From: an uncultured Lachnospiraceae bacterium
Lineage (GTDB): Bacteria > Bacillota > Clostridia > Lachnospirales > Lachnospiraceae
Reading direction: 5' to 3'
Assembly: GCA_947170415.1 (NCBI GenBank)
Contig: CAMVTN010000002.1
Span: 1 to 53,087, forward strand
Length of the DNA stretch: 53,087 nt
This document shows positions 14,669 to 24,476 of this stretch, in pieces; within the stretch, counting starts at the first letter, position 1, and each line of letters starts with the position of its first letter. Made by a program: the position numbers and the translations under genes. Below the pieces are notes generated by a model that saw only the letters and a list, made by a program, of their open reading frames with translations, searched no databases and was not told the origin of the DNA.

Positions 14669-17652
14669 TGAATATTCAGAAATTGATATTGAAACGTCCG
14701 GTATCGGCATTTCTGATCATAGCAGCCATTGTAATATTTGGTATCACGTCCATCCTGGGAATTCGAATGGAATATTTTCCGGATCTGGAAATGCCCATGC
14801 AGGTCGTGTCTATCGTTTATCCAGGTGCAGATGCTGAGACTATAGAATCAATGGTCACCGAAAAAGTAGAGGATCTTGGGAAATCTTTATCTAACATCAG
14901 CTCGGTGGCTTCAAATTCATATGAAAACTACATGGTGGTGCAGTTTTCGTATAAGTATGGAACTGATCTTAATGAAGCCTATGATGACCTGAAAGCGGAA
15001 CTCGACAGGCTTAAGAGTGATTTGCCGGATGAGTGTGAAAACCCTGTCATCATGACAGTAAGTATTGATAATGAGGCAACTATATCACTTTCTCTTATGG
15101 GAGAAGAAGGAGTAGATGTTTCAAAATATGCTACAGACACACTGCTTCCAGAACTCGATAATATTGCAGGTGTAGAAAAGGCAGAGGTATCAGGAGAGAA
15201 AGATCCATATGTGAGGATCGTTCTTAATGAGGAGAAAATGAACCAATATGGTCTCACGATCTCTAAGGTTGCAAATTATGTATCATCGGCTGATTTCAAT
15301 ATTCCGGCAGGCAGCATGGATCTTGGAAACAGGGATATGAAAGTCTCTGCGAGGACGATGGTAAACTGGGAGGAGGATCTTCCGGAAGTCCCTCTTTACA
15401 CGGGTGACGGGGCATTGGTACGACTGGGAGATGTGGCCGATTTTATAAATCTATATGAAGATGACGCTGATTCTTTCAGTCGTTATAACGGAACAGAAAG
15501 TGTACTTGTAAATGTTACTGCAAAAAAAGATGCATCAACTATAGAGGTCTGCGACAAAGTAACACAAATCGTGGAGCAGATGTCAGATGGTAACTATACC
15601 TACAATATTATCCATTCATCAAAAGATGACATTATAGATAACCTGATGGAGGTATTAAAGACCCTTGTAGAGGGTGTCCTGTTTTCCATGCTTGTCCTGT
15701 TTGTTTTCTTTGGAGATTTGAAAGCGTCCCTTATTGTAGGAAGCAGTATGCCATTATCTCTTCTTGCAGCTATGATTCTGCTTAATGGCGCGGGCATCAA
15801 TATGGATCTCATGACCGGAACCGGACTTATAATCGCGATAGGAATGATCGTAGATAACTCTATTGTTATCCTTGAGAGCTGTTTCAGGATTAAAGATGAA
15901 GGTAAGTCTTTCTATGATGCAGCAGTGAAGGGCGCCGGTACTATGATGATGTCAGTGCTTGGCTCAACGCTTACTACTATTGTTGTTTATGCACCGCTCA
16001 CAACAACACAGGGAATGTCAGGAGCGATGAATCAGCCTCTTTGCTGGAGTATCATCTATACTATGACAGCTTCTCTTATCAGTGCGGTGTCGGTTGTACC
16101 ACTGTTTTTCTATCTGGTAAAACCTAAGGAGAAAAAGAATCTCCCGATCAACAAGATACTTGACGTACTTGGAAAAGGTTATGAAAAGATAATGGGAGTG
16201 CTTTTGAAGCACCGGATCAAAACCGTAGCAGCAGTTTTTGCAATGATGGTAGCGGCTGTTTTTATGGCATCAACGCTTCATGTGGATCTTTTTCCCAGCA
16301 GTTATGACGGCAGCATAGAGACAACTGCAAGGTTTAGACCCGGAACGAAGCCTGAATTTATCGATAAAAAGATTTCAGATATTGAAAAAATCCTTCTGGA
16401 GGATAAAATATTTGACCGTGTGAATCTGTCAGTTGATGGAGAAACAGCATCTATAAAGGCATATGCTGTAAATAATAAGAGAAGCAGCGAAGATGCGGCT
16501 GCATATTACACAGAGAAATTCCGTAACTATACTGATATGGATATTTCTGTAATGCCACTTGGCACAGCAGGTGGTCTTGCATCTCTTATGAGCACCGGAA
16601 ACACCGTGAAGGTGACTCTTGCAGGAAAAGACCTTGATTCGCTTGCAGAAGGATGTGATATCCTTGCAGAAAAGATCGTGAAGGTTCCGGGACTCTTGAA
16701 AATCGATAATGAGCTTGAAACAGAAGAAACTGCAGCAAGGATCGTTGTTAATCCGCGTCTGGCAGTGAACTATGGTCTGACACCGTCCGCAGCTTCTATG
16801 GAAGTATACTATGCGCTTAGCGGTGTCAAGGCCGATAAGTTCTCTGAAGACGGAGAAGAGTATGATGTGAAGCTTGAATATCCGGAGGGGAAATATAAAT
16901 CACCTGAGGATCTGCTTCAAAAAGAAATATCGTTGTCTGATGGAACTAAGATAACTCTTAGCGACATAGCAGGACTTGAGTACGTGAACCTTCGTAGGGA
17001 GATCAAAAGGCTCGACGGATACTTTACAGCGGAAATAGTAGCTACAACAACAGAAACAGCAAAATATTCTGCAGCAAGCGAGATACAGAAGATTGCATCA
17101 GAGATTTCATATCCGGAAGGTGTGACCGTAGCAGAAAGTACTATGGATAAGACACTTAAGGAAGAAATGACGAAGATGGGAAATGCACTTTTTATGGCTG
17201 TGGTCCTGGTTTTCCTTGTAATGGCGATCCAGTTTGAGTCAGTACGTTTCTCGTTAATGGTAATGGCATGTATTCCGTTTAGTGTGATAGGATCATTTAC
17301 ACTGATGTTCCTTTTTGCGCAGCCTATATCTATGATGGCTATGATGGGATTTTTGATGCTGGTCGGAATTGTTGTAAATAACGGAATACTACTGATAGAT
17401 TCTATAAATATCTTTAGACAGACAATGCCGCTGGAAGAGGCTTTGCTTAAGGCAGGAAGTGTCCGGCTTCGCCCGATCCTCATGACTACTCTTACCACTG
17501 TGCTCTCGATGCTGCCGATGGTGCTGTCTGCAGCGAGCGGAATGAGTATGATGCGCGGAATGGGGCTTGTGATCATAGGAGGACTTCTTGCATCGACATG
17601 TATTGCAATGTTCCTTATGCCGATACTTTATTCGTTGATCGGAAAGGAATAA
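14668..17652 (+). CDS. RND-family efflux pump
   Basis: 994 residues with the RND pattern of one N-terminal helix, a large loop (about 35-320), a helix bundle, a second large loop (about 530-830) and a second bundle. The start MNIQKLILKRPVSAFLIIAA and FPDLEMPMQVVSIVYPGADAE are typical of the hydrophobe/amphiphile branch. The proton-relay helix reads GMIVDNSIVILES in the first half and GIVVNNGILLIDS in the second. It is driven by proton (or Na+) influx; the substrate is unknown. Control by the adjacent two-component system suggests an envelope-active compound. No terminator is evident after it before the next promoter. Confidence 0.94.
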   Translation: MNIQKLILKRPVSAFLIIAAIVIFGITSILGIRMEYFPDLEMPMQVVSIVYPGADAETIESMVTEKVEDLGKSLSNISSVASNSYENYMVVQFSYKYGTDLNEAYDDLKAELDRLKSDLPDECENPVIMTVSIDNEATISLSLMGEEGVDVSKYATDTLLPELDNIAGVEKAEVSGEKDPYVRIVLNEEKMNQYGLTISKVANYVSSADFNIPAGSMDLGNRDMKVSARTMVNWEEDLPEVPLYTGDGALVRLGDVADFINLYEDDADSFSRYNGTESVLVNVTAKKDASTIEVCDKVTQIVEQMSDGNYTYNIIHSSKDDIIDNLMEVLKTLVEGVLFSMLVLFVFFGDLKASLIVGSSMPLSLLAAMILLNGAGINMDLMTGTGLIIAIGMIVDNSIVILESCFRIKDEGKSFYDAAVKGAGTMMMSVLGSTLTTIVVYAPLTTTQGMSGAMNQPLCWSIIYTMTASLISAVSVVPLFFYLVKPKEKKNLPINKILDVLGKGYEKIMGVLLKHRIKTVAAVFAMMVAAVFMASTLHVDLFPSSYDGSIETTARFRPGTKPEFIDKKISDIEKILLEDKIFDRVNLSVDGETASIKAYAVNNKRSSEDAAAYYTEKFRNYTDMDISVMPLGTAGGLASLMSTGNTVKVTLAGKDLDSLAEGCDILAEKIVKVPGLLKIDNELETEETAARIVVNPRLAVNYGLTPSAASMEVYYALSGVKADKFSEDGEEYDVKLEYPEGKYKSPEDLLQKEISLSDGTKITLSDIAGLEYVNLRREIKRLDGYFTAEIVATTTETAKYSAASEIQKIASEISYPEGVTVAESTMDKTLKEEMTKMGNALFMAVVLVFLVMAIQFESVRFSLMVMACIPFSVIGSFTLMFLFAQPISMMAMMGFLMLVGIVVNNGILLIDSINIFRQTMPLEEALLKAGSVRLRPILMTTLTTVLSMLPMVLSAASGMSMMRGMGLVIIGGLLASTCIAMFLMPILYSLIGKE

Positions 17653-17743
17653 AGTAAATAATACGGGAGTTGATCAGACGTTTCTTGCATAATCTCGACT
17701 AAATGCACAAAAAATAGCTGTAAAAATTGTTTAATAATGCAAG

Positions 17744-17772
17744 TTTACAAACAAAGATGGCTTTGTTATAGT
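17744..17772 (+). promoter_or_regulatory. Promoter of the bgl antiterminator operon
   Basis: TTTACA (17744-17749), 17-nt spacer, TATAGT (17767-17772). Transcription would start near 17779, just before the antiterminator RNA at 17781. Confidence 0.7.
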
Positions 17773-17780
17773 ATCTATTG

Positions 17781-17877
17781 TGATTTGTGACTGGTAAGGC
17801 AGGCAAGGCTCACGCAGATAATACTGACTGTAGATTATTCAGTATAAGTGTATGCGTATAGCCGCCTGCCTTTTTAT
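17781..17877 (+). promoter_or_regulatory. RAT antiterminator/terminator RNA switch ahead of licT
   Basis: The RNA antiterminator word lies at 17781-17812: TTGTGACTG, loop, GGCAGGCAAGGC. It matches the LicT/SacY-type target (UUGUUACUG...CAGGCAA). It overlaps the left arm GGCAGGC-AA-GGC (17798-17809) of a terminator whose right arm GCC-GCCTGCC (17861-17870) is followed by TTTTT. The structures exclude each other, so binding of the antiterminator protein allows read-through into its own gene. Confidence 0.85.
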
Positions 17878-17911
17878 GTTCACAATATTTTTGTTTTACC
17901 GGAGGTCTTTT

Positions 17912-18760
17912 GTGAAAGTTATAAAAGCACTCAATAATAATATGGTGCTGGTCCGTAACCAGGATGGAAATGAACTTATCTGTCAGGGAAAGGGAATCGG
18001 ATTTCAGAAAAGGGCCGGTGACAGTCTGGAAGAAGACAAGATAGAACGTCGATTTATTCCGGAGAATGCTTCTGAAAGTCGTCACTTCCAGGAACTCTTT
18101 ACGGAAATACCTGATGAATACTGGGAGATTGCAGAGGATGTTCTTGATTATGCAAGAAAAGAATGTAATGTTCATGTATCGGACAGGATAATCCTTCCGC
18201 TCTGTGATCACATGGCGGGAAGCGTTGAGAGAAGCCGTGAAAACGTAACACTTGATAATCCGATGCTTTGGGATATCAAGCGGATATATCCGGCAGAATT
18301 CAGGATTGGTAAATATGCTCTTAAAGTTTTGAAAGAACGGTTTGGAGCAGATCTTCCACAGGATGAGGCAGCATTTATCGCATATCACTTTGTGAATGCA
18401 GAGCTCTCAACCAGATCTACGGTTTCACCTGATGAAGTATCAAAACTCATCGGGAGTGTAGTGGATATAGTTCAGCAATCTTTTCAGACTCAGCTTGATG
18501 AAGAGGAATGGAACTATCAGAGGTTCTTAACTCACCTTAAATTTTTTGCAAAGCGTATCCTTTCAAAAGAGTGTTTTGAAACTGCAGAAGATGATGACAT
18601 ATTTACAGAACTTTCAGGACGGTTTGTCCATGTGAAGAACTGTGTAGACAGGATCGCTGATTATATATTGATCGAATATCACTATGATATTAGTGCTGAT
18701 GAACGTTTATATCTTTTGATCCATCTTGAGCGTGTTACACGCAGGATCAGATCAAAATGA
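17912..18760 (+). CDS. licT: BglG/LicT-family transcriptional antiterminator
   Basis: 282 residues from the GTG at 17912, preceded by GGAGG. An upstream in-frame ATG at 17852 lies inside the terminator hairpin and is rejected. The RNA-binding domain (1-55) begins KVIKALNNNMVLVRNQDG. Two PTS-regulation domains follow with all four regulatory histidines at His100 (CDHM), His159 (YHFV), His208 (THLK) and His271 (LIHL), almost the same numbering as B. subtilis LicT. In that family the PTS permease phosphorylates PRD1 to inactivate, and HPr phosphorylates PRD2 to activate. The protein should act on both RAT switches flanking its gene (17781 and 18833), opening itself and the PTS/GH1 genes when beta-glucosides are transported. 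Confidence 0.95.
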   Translation: MKVIKALNNNMVLVRNQDGNELICQGKGIGFQKRAGDSLEEDKIERRFIPENASESRHFQELFTEIPDEYWEIAEDVLDYARKECNVHVSDRIILPLCDHMAGSVERSRENVTLDNPMLWDIKRIYPAEFRIGKYALKVLKERFGADLPQDEAAFIAYHFVNAELSTRSTVSPDEVSKLIGSVVDIVQQSFQTQLDEEEWNYQRFLTHLKFFAKRILSKECFETAEDDDIFTELSGRFVHVKNCVDRIADYILIEYHYDISADERLYLLIHLERVTRRIRSK

Positions 18761-18772
18761 TTTAGATATCAA

Positions 18773-18812
18773 ATGATGTTGGGGTCAAAAGACCTTTTGA
18801 ACCTGTCATCAT
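18773..18812. repeat. Full 40-nt copy of the dispersed palindromic repeat
   Basis: ATGATG...CATCAT outer arms, inner TCAAAAG-AC-CTTTTGA, with a few mismatches between (TTGGGG against CCTGT). Exactly 40 nt, starting 12 nt after the licT stop and ending 20 nt before the second RAT site. Confidence 0.8.
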
Positions 18813-18832
18813 CAAATTAAATAGTTTTCACA

Positions 18833-18950
18833 GGATTGTGACCTTAAGTGGGCAAGGCCTGGATACACCAAGACATAAGAAACGTGATTACTGCATATAT
18901 GAGGCAGGAAAACGGTTTCGTCAGGTGTTTCCGGTCTTGTCCCTTTTTTA
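18833..18950 (+). promoter_or_regulatory. Second RAT antiterminator/terminator switch, ahead of the PTS gene
   Basis: GGATTGTGACC-TTAA-GTGGGCAAGGCC (18833-18859) keeps the conserved GGATTGT and GGCAA parts of a LicT/SacY target. Its 3' half GGGCAAGGCCTGG can pair imperfectly with CCGGTCTTGTCCC (18931-18943), followed by TTTTTTA, giving the competing terminator. The PTS gene starts at 19117. The remaining 165 nt hold two small hairpins built on GACC/GGTC words near 19003-19060 and a lone TATAAT at 18994-18999. Confidence 0.75.
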
Positions 18951-19116
18951 TATAAAAATAGTATTTTGGCAGCGTCGCGAACTGCTTAAAAGATATAATA
19001 CCCGACCTTGAAGGAATCCACTTGGTCGGATAAGTGAAATAAAAAGGTCGGTAGACCGGCAAAATTAAAACGAAGAAATTGGATCCGGTAAAAAAGGATT
19101 CGGAAAGAGGAAAGAA

Positions 19117-21039
19117 ATGGCACTCGATTATCAGGAGACATCCAAAAAGATTCTCGCTGCCGTAGGCGGAGTTGAGAATGTTACAAGTGCAACTAACTGT
19201 ATGACACGTCTTCGTCTCACACTTAGGGACGAAGCAAAGGCAGATGATGCAAAGGTTAAGAGCATCAAAGGCGTAAAGTCCATAGTAAAGCAGGGCGGTC
19301 AGTATCAGATCGTTATCGGTAATGAAGTATCTAATCTTTACAAAGAATTTGCGAAACTTGGAAACTTTAATGAGGGCAGCGCAAGTGCTGCAAAGCCTAC
19401 CGGAAACATTGCTCAGCGTATTTTCGGATTCGTTGCAGGCTGCATGACACCGCTTCTTCCGGCGATGCTCGGAACAGGTATGGTGAAGGTTCTCTTAACC
19501 CTTCTCGTAACATTCGGTGTTATGGACAAGGCAAGCTCAGGCTATGTGCTTCTGTACGGTATGGCAGACTCATTCTTCTATTTCCTGCCTGTATTCCTTG
19601 CTTACCAGATAGCAAAGAAGCTCAACGGTTCACCGGCGCTTTACATGGTAGTAGCTACCATGCTTGTTTATCCGGATATCGTAAACCTGATGGCAGGCAC
19701 AAATGCTGATCTTCCGCTTGGTTCATTCCTCGGAATGCCGTCAACATCACTTTTCGGACTTCCGGTTATCACAGCGACTTATACTTCTTCCGTACTGCCG
19801 ATCCTTCTCATGGCACCGGTAATGAAAGCTGTAGAGGACTTTGCTGATCGTGTTTCACCTAACGTAGTAAAGGCATTCCTGAAGCCAATGCTTTTCCTGC
19901 TTATCTGTACTCCGGTAGCGCTCTGCGTACTCGGACCTCTCGGAAATGTCATCGGTAATGCTCTTGCAGGTGTATTCTCTGCAATGTACAACACAGTACC
20001 GTGGCTCACAGTAGGTATCCTTTCAGCTGCAATGCCTTTCATTGTTATGACAGGTATGCACTATGCGCTTATTCCGCTTTGCATGAATAACCTTGCAACT
20101 CTTGGCTTTGATGTGATCGTAATGGTAACAATGTTCTGCTCAAACCTTGCACAGGGTGGTGCAGCTCTCGGTGTAGCAGCTAAGTCAAAGGATACAGATA
20201 CAAAGTCAGAAGGTATTGCCTGCGGTATCTCCGCAGTAGTTGCAGGTATCACAGAGCCTGCTATGTATGGTATCAACCTTGCAAAGGTAAAGCCTATGAT
20301 CGGTGCTGTTATCGGTGCAGGTCTTGCAGGTCTTTTCACAGGTATCACAGGTGTTAAGGGTTACACAATGGGCGGTTCTCCGTCACTTTTCTCCATCATC
20401 ACATTTATTGGTGGTGAGAATCCTATGAGCGGTGTATACTTTGGTATCATCGGTGCAGTGATCGCTATCGTTGTACCTTTCGTACTTACACTGATCCTTT
20501 ACAAAGAAGAAGCAGTAGAAAAAACAGTAGAAGCTGTCGCAGTTCCGGAAGTTGCTGAAGCTGAAGAAGTTAGAAAGCCAATGGTAAAGAAGATCAATCT
20601 GGTAACTCCTGTTGAGGGAAAAGTTATACCTATGGCTGAGATTCCGGATGAAGGTTTTTCAACAGGTGCTCTCGGAGAAGGTGTAGCAGTTATTCCTGAA
20701 AATGGAAATATCTATGCTCCGGCAGATGGTGTAGTTTCATCTGTGATGGACACAAAGCATGCTGTAGGTTTCACAACAGATGATGGTCTTGAAATTCTGA
20801 TCCATGTTGGTATCGATACAGTTGAGCTTAACGGTGCGCCGTTTGAATATAAAGTTTCTGAGGGAGCACATGTAAAGAAGGGAACACTTCTTATGACTGC
20901 GAATCTCGAGGCGATAAAGAGTGCAGGAAAGCAGATCATTACCCCTGTAATTGTTACAAATTCTGATGATTATGTATCTGTAAAGGCAACATCTCAGGAT
21001 ACTATAAAGAATGGAGAAACTATTCTTTCTATAGTCTGA
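19117..21039 (+). CDS. bglP: PTS beta-glucoside permease, EIIBCA
   Basis: 640 residues. EIIB (1-85) has phosphorylation site Cys28 in ATNCMTRLRL. EIIC (about 100-470) has ten or so hydrophobic segments and the GITEPAMYG signature. A Val/Glu linker leads to EIIA (about 500-640) with phospho-His563 in ILIHVGIDTV. The protein imports and phosphorylates a beta-glucoside using HPr. The order B-C-A is that of BglF/BglP, and pairing with a GH1 phospho-beta-glucosidase and LicT supports beta-glucosides rather than sucrose. It should also inactivate LicT by phosphorylation when sugar is absent. Codon use is strongly biased (GTA, GCA, CTT), suggesting high expression. Confidence 0.94.
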   Translation: MALDYQETSKKILAAVGGVENVTSATNCMTRLRLTLRDEAKADDAKVKSIKGVKSIVKQGGQYQIVIGNEVSNLYKEFAKLGNFNEGSASAAKPTGNIAQRIFGFVAGCMTPLLPAMLGTGMVKVLLTLLVTFGVMDKASSGYVLLYGMADSFFYFLPVFLAYQIAKKLNGSPALYMVVATMLVYPDIVNLMAGTNADLPLGSFLGMPSTSLFGLPVITATYTSSVLPILLMAPVMKAVEDFADRVSPNVVKAFLKPMLFLLICTPVALCVLGPLGNVIGNALAGVFSAMYNTVPWLTVGILSAAMPFIVMTGMHYALIPLCMNNLATLGFDVIVMVTMFCSNLAQGGAALGVAAKSKDTDTKSEGIACGISAVVAGITEPAMYGINLAKVKPMIGAVIGAGLAGLFTGITGVKGYTMGGSPSLFSIITFIGGENPMSGVYFGIIGAVIAIVVPFVLTLILYKEEAVEKTVEAVAVPEVAEAEEVRKPMVKKINLVTPVEGKVIPMAEIPDEGFSTGALGEGVAVIPENGNIYAPADGVVSSVMDTKHAVGFTTDDGLEILIHVGIDTVELNGAPFEYKVSEGAHVKKGTLLMTANLEAIKSAGKQIITPVIVTNSDDYVSVKATSQDTIKNGETILSIV

Positions 21040-21071
21040 AAAAAGAATAAAATGATTTTATGATATACTTC

Positions 21072-21098
21072 CTGCCGGTGCTGTTGGCATCGGCAGGA
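21072..21098 (+). other. Hairpin between the PTS and GH1 genes
   Basis: CCTGCCGGTGC pairs with GCATCGGCAGG across a TGTTG loop (11 bp, one G-T). No T run follows and a ribosome binding site (AAAGGAG) comes after it, so it may stabilise or process the mRNA rather than stop transcription. Confidence 0.5.
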
Positions 21099-21104
21099 TC
21101 ATGA

Positions 21105-22553
<1,449 letters not shown>

Positions 22554-22560
22554 ATAAAAA

Positions 22561-22606
22561 AGAATCTTCAAGTCAACGTATAACGAGACTTGAAGATTCT
22601 TTTTTA
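22561..22606. terminator. Bidirectional terminator between bglA and the PilZ gene
   Basis: AGAATCTTCAAGTC (22561-22574) and GACTTGAAGATTCT (22587-22600) form a perfect 14-bp stem with a 12-nt loop. A runs precede and T runs follow, so it can serve both converging genes. Confidence 0.92.
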
Positions 22607-22639
22607 TCCTATGAGTATTAAATTCTTATTTCTTATTTC

Positions 22640-22996
22640 TTATTTCTCGCCGGTCTCTTCCATGTGATCCTGGAATTCCTCGTAAACACAGATACGAACC
22701 CAGTCAGACTCCGGCATGCCAATAAATATACCGCCGTAAACAGTGCCTCTTTCCTCATGGTTAACACGAACAACATTGATAAATGCAGTGATCGTATCAC
22801 CTGTCCAGATACGGATATCGGCCTTGTAAACAGCGCCATTAGTGATCTCTTCCGAACAGATAAAGCCAATGCCGGCACGTGACACATCCAAAACATCAAC
22901 TGAAATACCCGGTGCATTCGCCTCGTCAACACGGGTCATGTAAAGTTTCACATCAAGACCCATTCTCTTGAATCTTCTGCGTTCAACATTTGCCAT
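22640..22996 (-). CDS. PilZ-domain protein (c-di-GMP binding)
   Basis: 118 residues from the ATG at 22994-22996, with GAGGGG 7 nt upstream; a longer frame to 23032 lacks a ribosome site. The single PilZ domain has the ligand motif ERRRFKR near the N-terminus and DVSRAGIGF about 35 residues later (RxxxR and D/NxSxxG). The family binds cyclic di-GMP and acts as a receiver for motility or surface control. It stands alone with its own promoter, so the output partner is not local. Confidence 0.88.
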   Translation of the reverse strand: MANVERRRFKRMGLDVKLYMTRVDEANAPGISVDVLDVSRAGIGFICSEEITNGAVYKADIRIWTGDTITAFINVVRVNHEERGTVYGGIFIGMPESDWVRICVYEEFQDHMEETGEK

Positions 22997-23048
22997 AGCT
23001 ATTCCCCTCTTTTTAAAAAAACAGAACCCCATCTGTAATCTTGTTCTA

Positions 23049-23077
23049 ATTTTATATCGTTAGAAAACCTTCGTCAA
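23049..23077 (-). promoter_or_regulatory. Promoter of the PilZ gene
   Basis: On the minus strand TTGACG (23077-23072), 17-nt spacer, TAAAAT (23054-23049). Five of six matches in each hexamer; the start would lie about 45 nt before the PilZ ATG. Confidence 0.75.
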
Positions 23078-23099
23078 TTTAGGAAAAATTAACAAAACA

Positions 23100-24401
23100 T
23101 TAGGCGTTGATCATCAAAGAATCAAGATCCTTAAAGAAATCAGGATATGAGATCGAAACGCAGGCAGAATCCTGTATGTCAGTAGGTTTAACATCATCGT
23201 TTATCTGTGCAGCAATAGCGAAACTCATTGCGATACGATGATCCTTTGCGGTATCGATAGAAGCATGGTGCAGAGGTGTCGGACCGTGAATGATCATTCC
23301 ATCATCTGTAGCCTCAATATCAGCACCCATAGCCTTTAAGTTTTTAACAGTAAGGTCGATACGGTCAGACTCCTTGACCTTAAGCTCGGCAGCATCGCGA
23401 ATGACGGTGGTGCCTTCTGCCTGAGTCGCAACCACAGCGATCAGAGGAAGCTCATCAATAAGTTTAGGGATAACATTTCCAGCGATTTCTGTGCCTTTAA
23501 GAGCAGAAAAGCGCACGAGGAGATCCGCTGTCTTTTCTCCGGCTTCTTCACGTACATTCTGCTCGGTAATATCAGCACCCATTTCCTTAAACACAGTAAG
23601 TATGCCGTCACGAGTAGGATTTATTCCAACGTTCTTTATGAGGATTTCTGAATCAGGTACGATAAGTCCGGCTCCGATGAAATATGCGGCACTGGAAATA
23701 TCGCCCGGAACTGTGATCTTTTGTGCAGTAAGAGGTTTTCCCGGACGTATGCTTGCGGTTGGGTTTTCTTCTGTACCCGGAGTCAGATCCGCACCAAACG
23801 CTTTAAGCATGAGCTCTGTGTGATTGCGCGAAAGAGCAGGCTCGGTAAGCGTGGTCTCGCCGTCAGCATAAAGACCTGCCAAAAGTACAGCAGATTTAAC
23901 CTGTGCAGATGCAACCTTGGTAGTGATATGTGTTCCGTGAATCTTAGAAGGGCATATCTTAAGAGGTGCACAACCATTATCACGTATAGACTCGATATCA
24001 GCGCCCATTTCCTGCAGAGGATCTATCACACGTCTCATGGGACGTTTCTGGATAGAACTGTCTCCTGTCAAAGTGCTTTCAAAAGACTGGCCGGCAAGAA
24101 TGCCTGAAATGATGCGTGTAGTAGTACCTGAATTTCCGCAGTCAAGGACGTGATCAGGTGCTGTGAGACCATTCAGTCCCTTTCCGTGGACCAGGACAAC
24201 ATCATCTTTTTCCTCTATTTCAATTCCCATATCCCTAAAGCAGCCAATGGTCGACAGGCAATCTGCGCTCTTTAGGAATCCGCGAACTTCTGTAACTCCC
24301 TCAGCAATTGCGCCGAACATGATGCTTCTGTGCGATATGGATTTATCTCCCGGAACACTTATAGTACCTATAAGAGGATTTTTTGCATGTGCGATCTTCA
24401 T
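23100..24401 (-). CDS. aroA: 3-phosphoshikimate 1-carboxyvinyltransferase (EPSP synthase)
   Basis: 433 residues. The N-terminal PGDKSISHRSIMFGAIAEG holds the phosphoenolpyruvate/shikimate-phosphate Lys, Ser and Arg. LDCGNSGTTTRIISG, RPMRRVIDPLQEMGA and PGDISSAAYF are further family blocks, and the C-terminal VKESDRI and DHRIAMSFAIA complete the site. It joins shikimate 3-phosphate and phosphoenolpyruvate in the aromatic amino acid pathway. It lies 75 nt after tyrA with no terminator between, so the two are one operon. Confidence 0.97.
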   Translation of the reverse strand: MKIAHAKNPLIGTISVPGDKSISHRSIMFGAIAEGVTEVRGFLKSADCLSTIGCFRDMGIEIEEKDDVVLVHGKGLNGLTAPDHVLDCGNSGTTTRIISGILAGQSFESTLTGDSSIQKRPMRRVIDPLQEMGADIESIRDNGCAPLKICPSKIHGTHITTKVASAQVKSAVLLAGLYADGETTLTEPALSRNHTELMLKAFGADLTPGTEENPTASIRPGKPLTAQKITVPGDISSAAYFIGAGLIVPDSEILIKNVGINPTRDGILTVFKEMGADITEQNVREEAGEKTADLLVRFSALKGTEIAGNVIPKLIDELPLIAVVATQAEGTTVIRDAAELKVKESDRIDLTVKNLKAMGADIEATDDGMIIHGPTPLHHASIDTAKDHRIAMSFAIAAQINDDVKPTDIQDSACVSISYPDFFKDLDSLMINA

Positions 24402-24476
24402 ATATGATAAACCTTTCTAAATTGGTTAGGAAAATGTTTTCTTTTTTTCGTTTCAAAGAACGTGGCAATACTGATC

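Noticed and set aside
14093-14710. 205-codon minus-strand frame opposite the efflux adaptor
   Set aside because: Shadow frame; the plus-strand adaptor has lipobox, lipoyl halves and coiled coil intact.
17852-17911. Earlier ATG for the antiterminator gene
   Set aside because: The 20 extra codons fall in the terminator hairpin and do not resemble the family; the GTG at 17912 follows GGAGG and begins with the conserved KVIKALNNN.
18966-18999. Separate promoter for the PTS gene (TTGGCA and TATAAT)
   Set aside because: The spacer is 22 nt, too long for a normal promoter; read-through from the licT promoter and the RAT switch explain expression.
22997-23032. 12-residue N-terminal extension of the PilZ protein
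   Set aside because: The downstream ATG has a clear GAGGGG site and fits the usual start of PilZ domains; the extension reads through that site.
23721-24107. Plus-strand frame of 128 codons opposite aroA
   Set aside because: Shadow of the aroA gene; no ribosome site, no domain, and aroA motifs are intact on the other strand.
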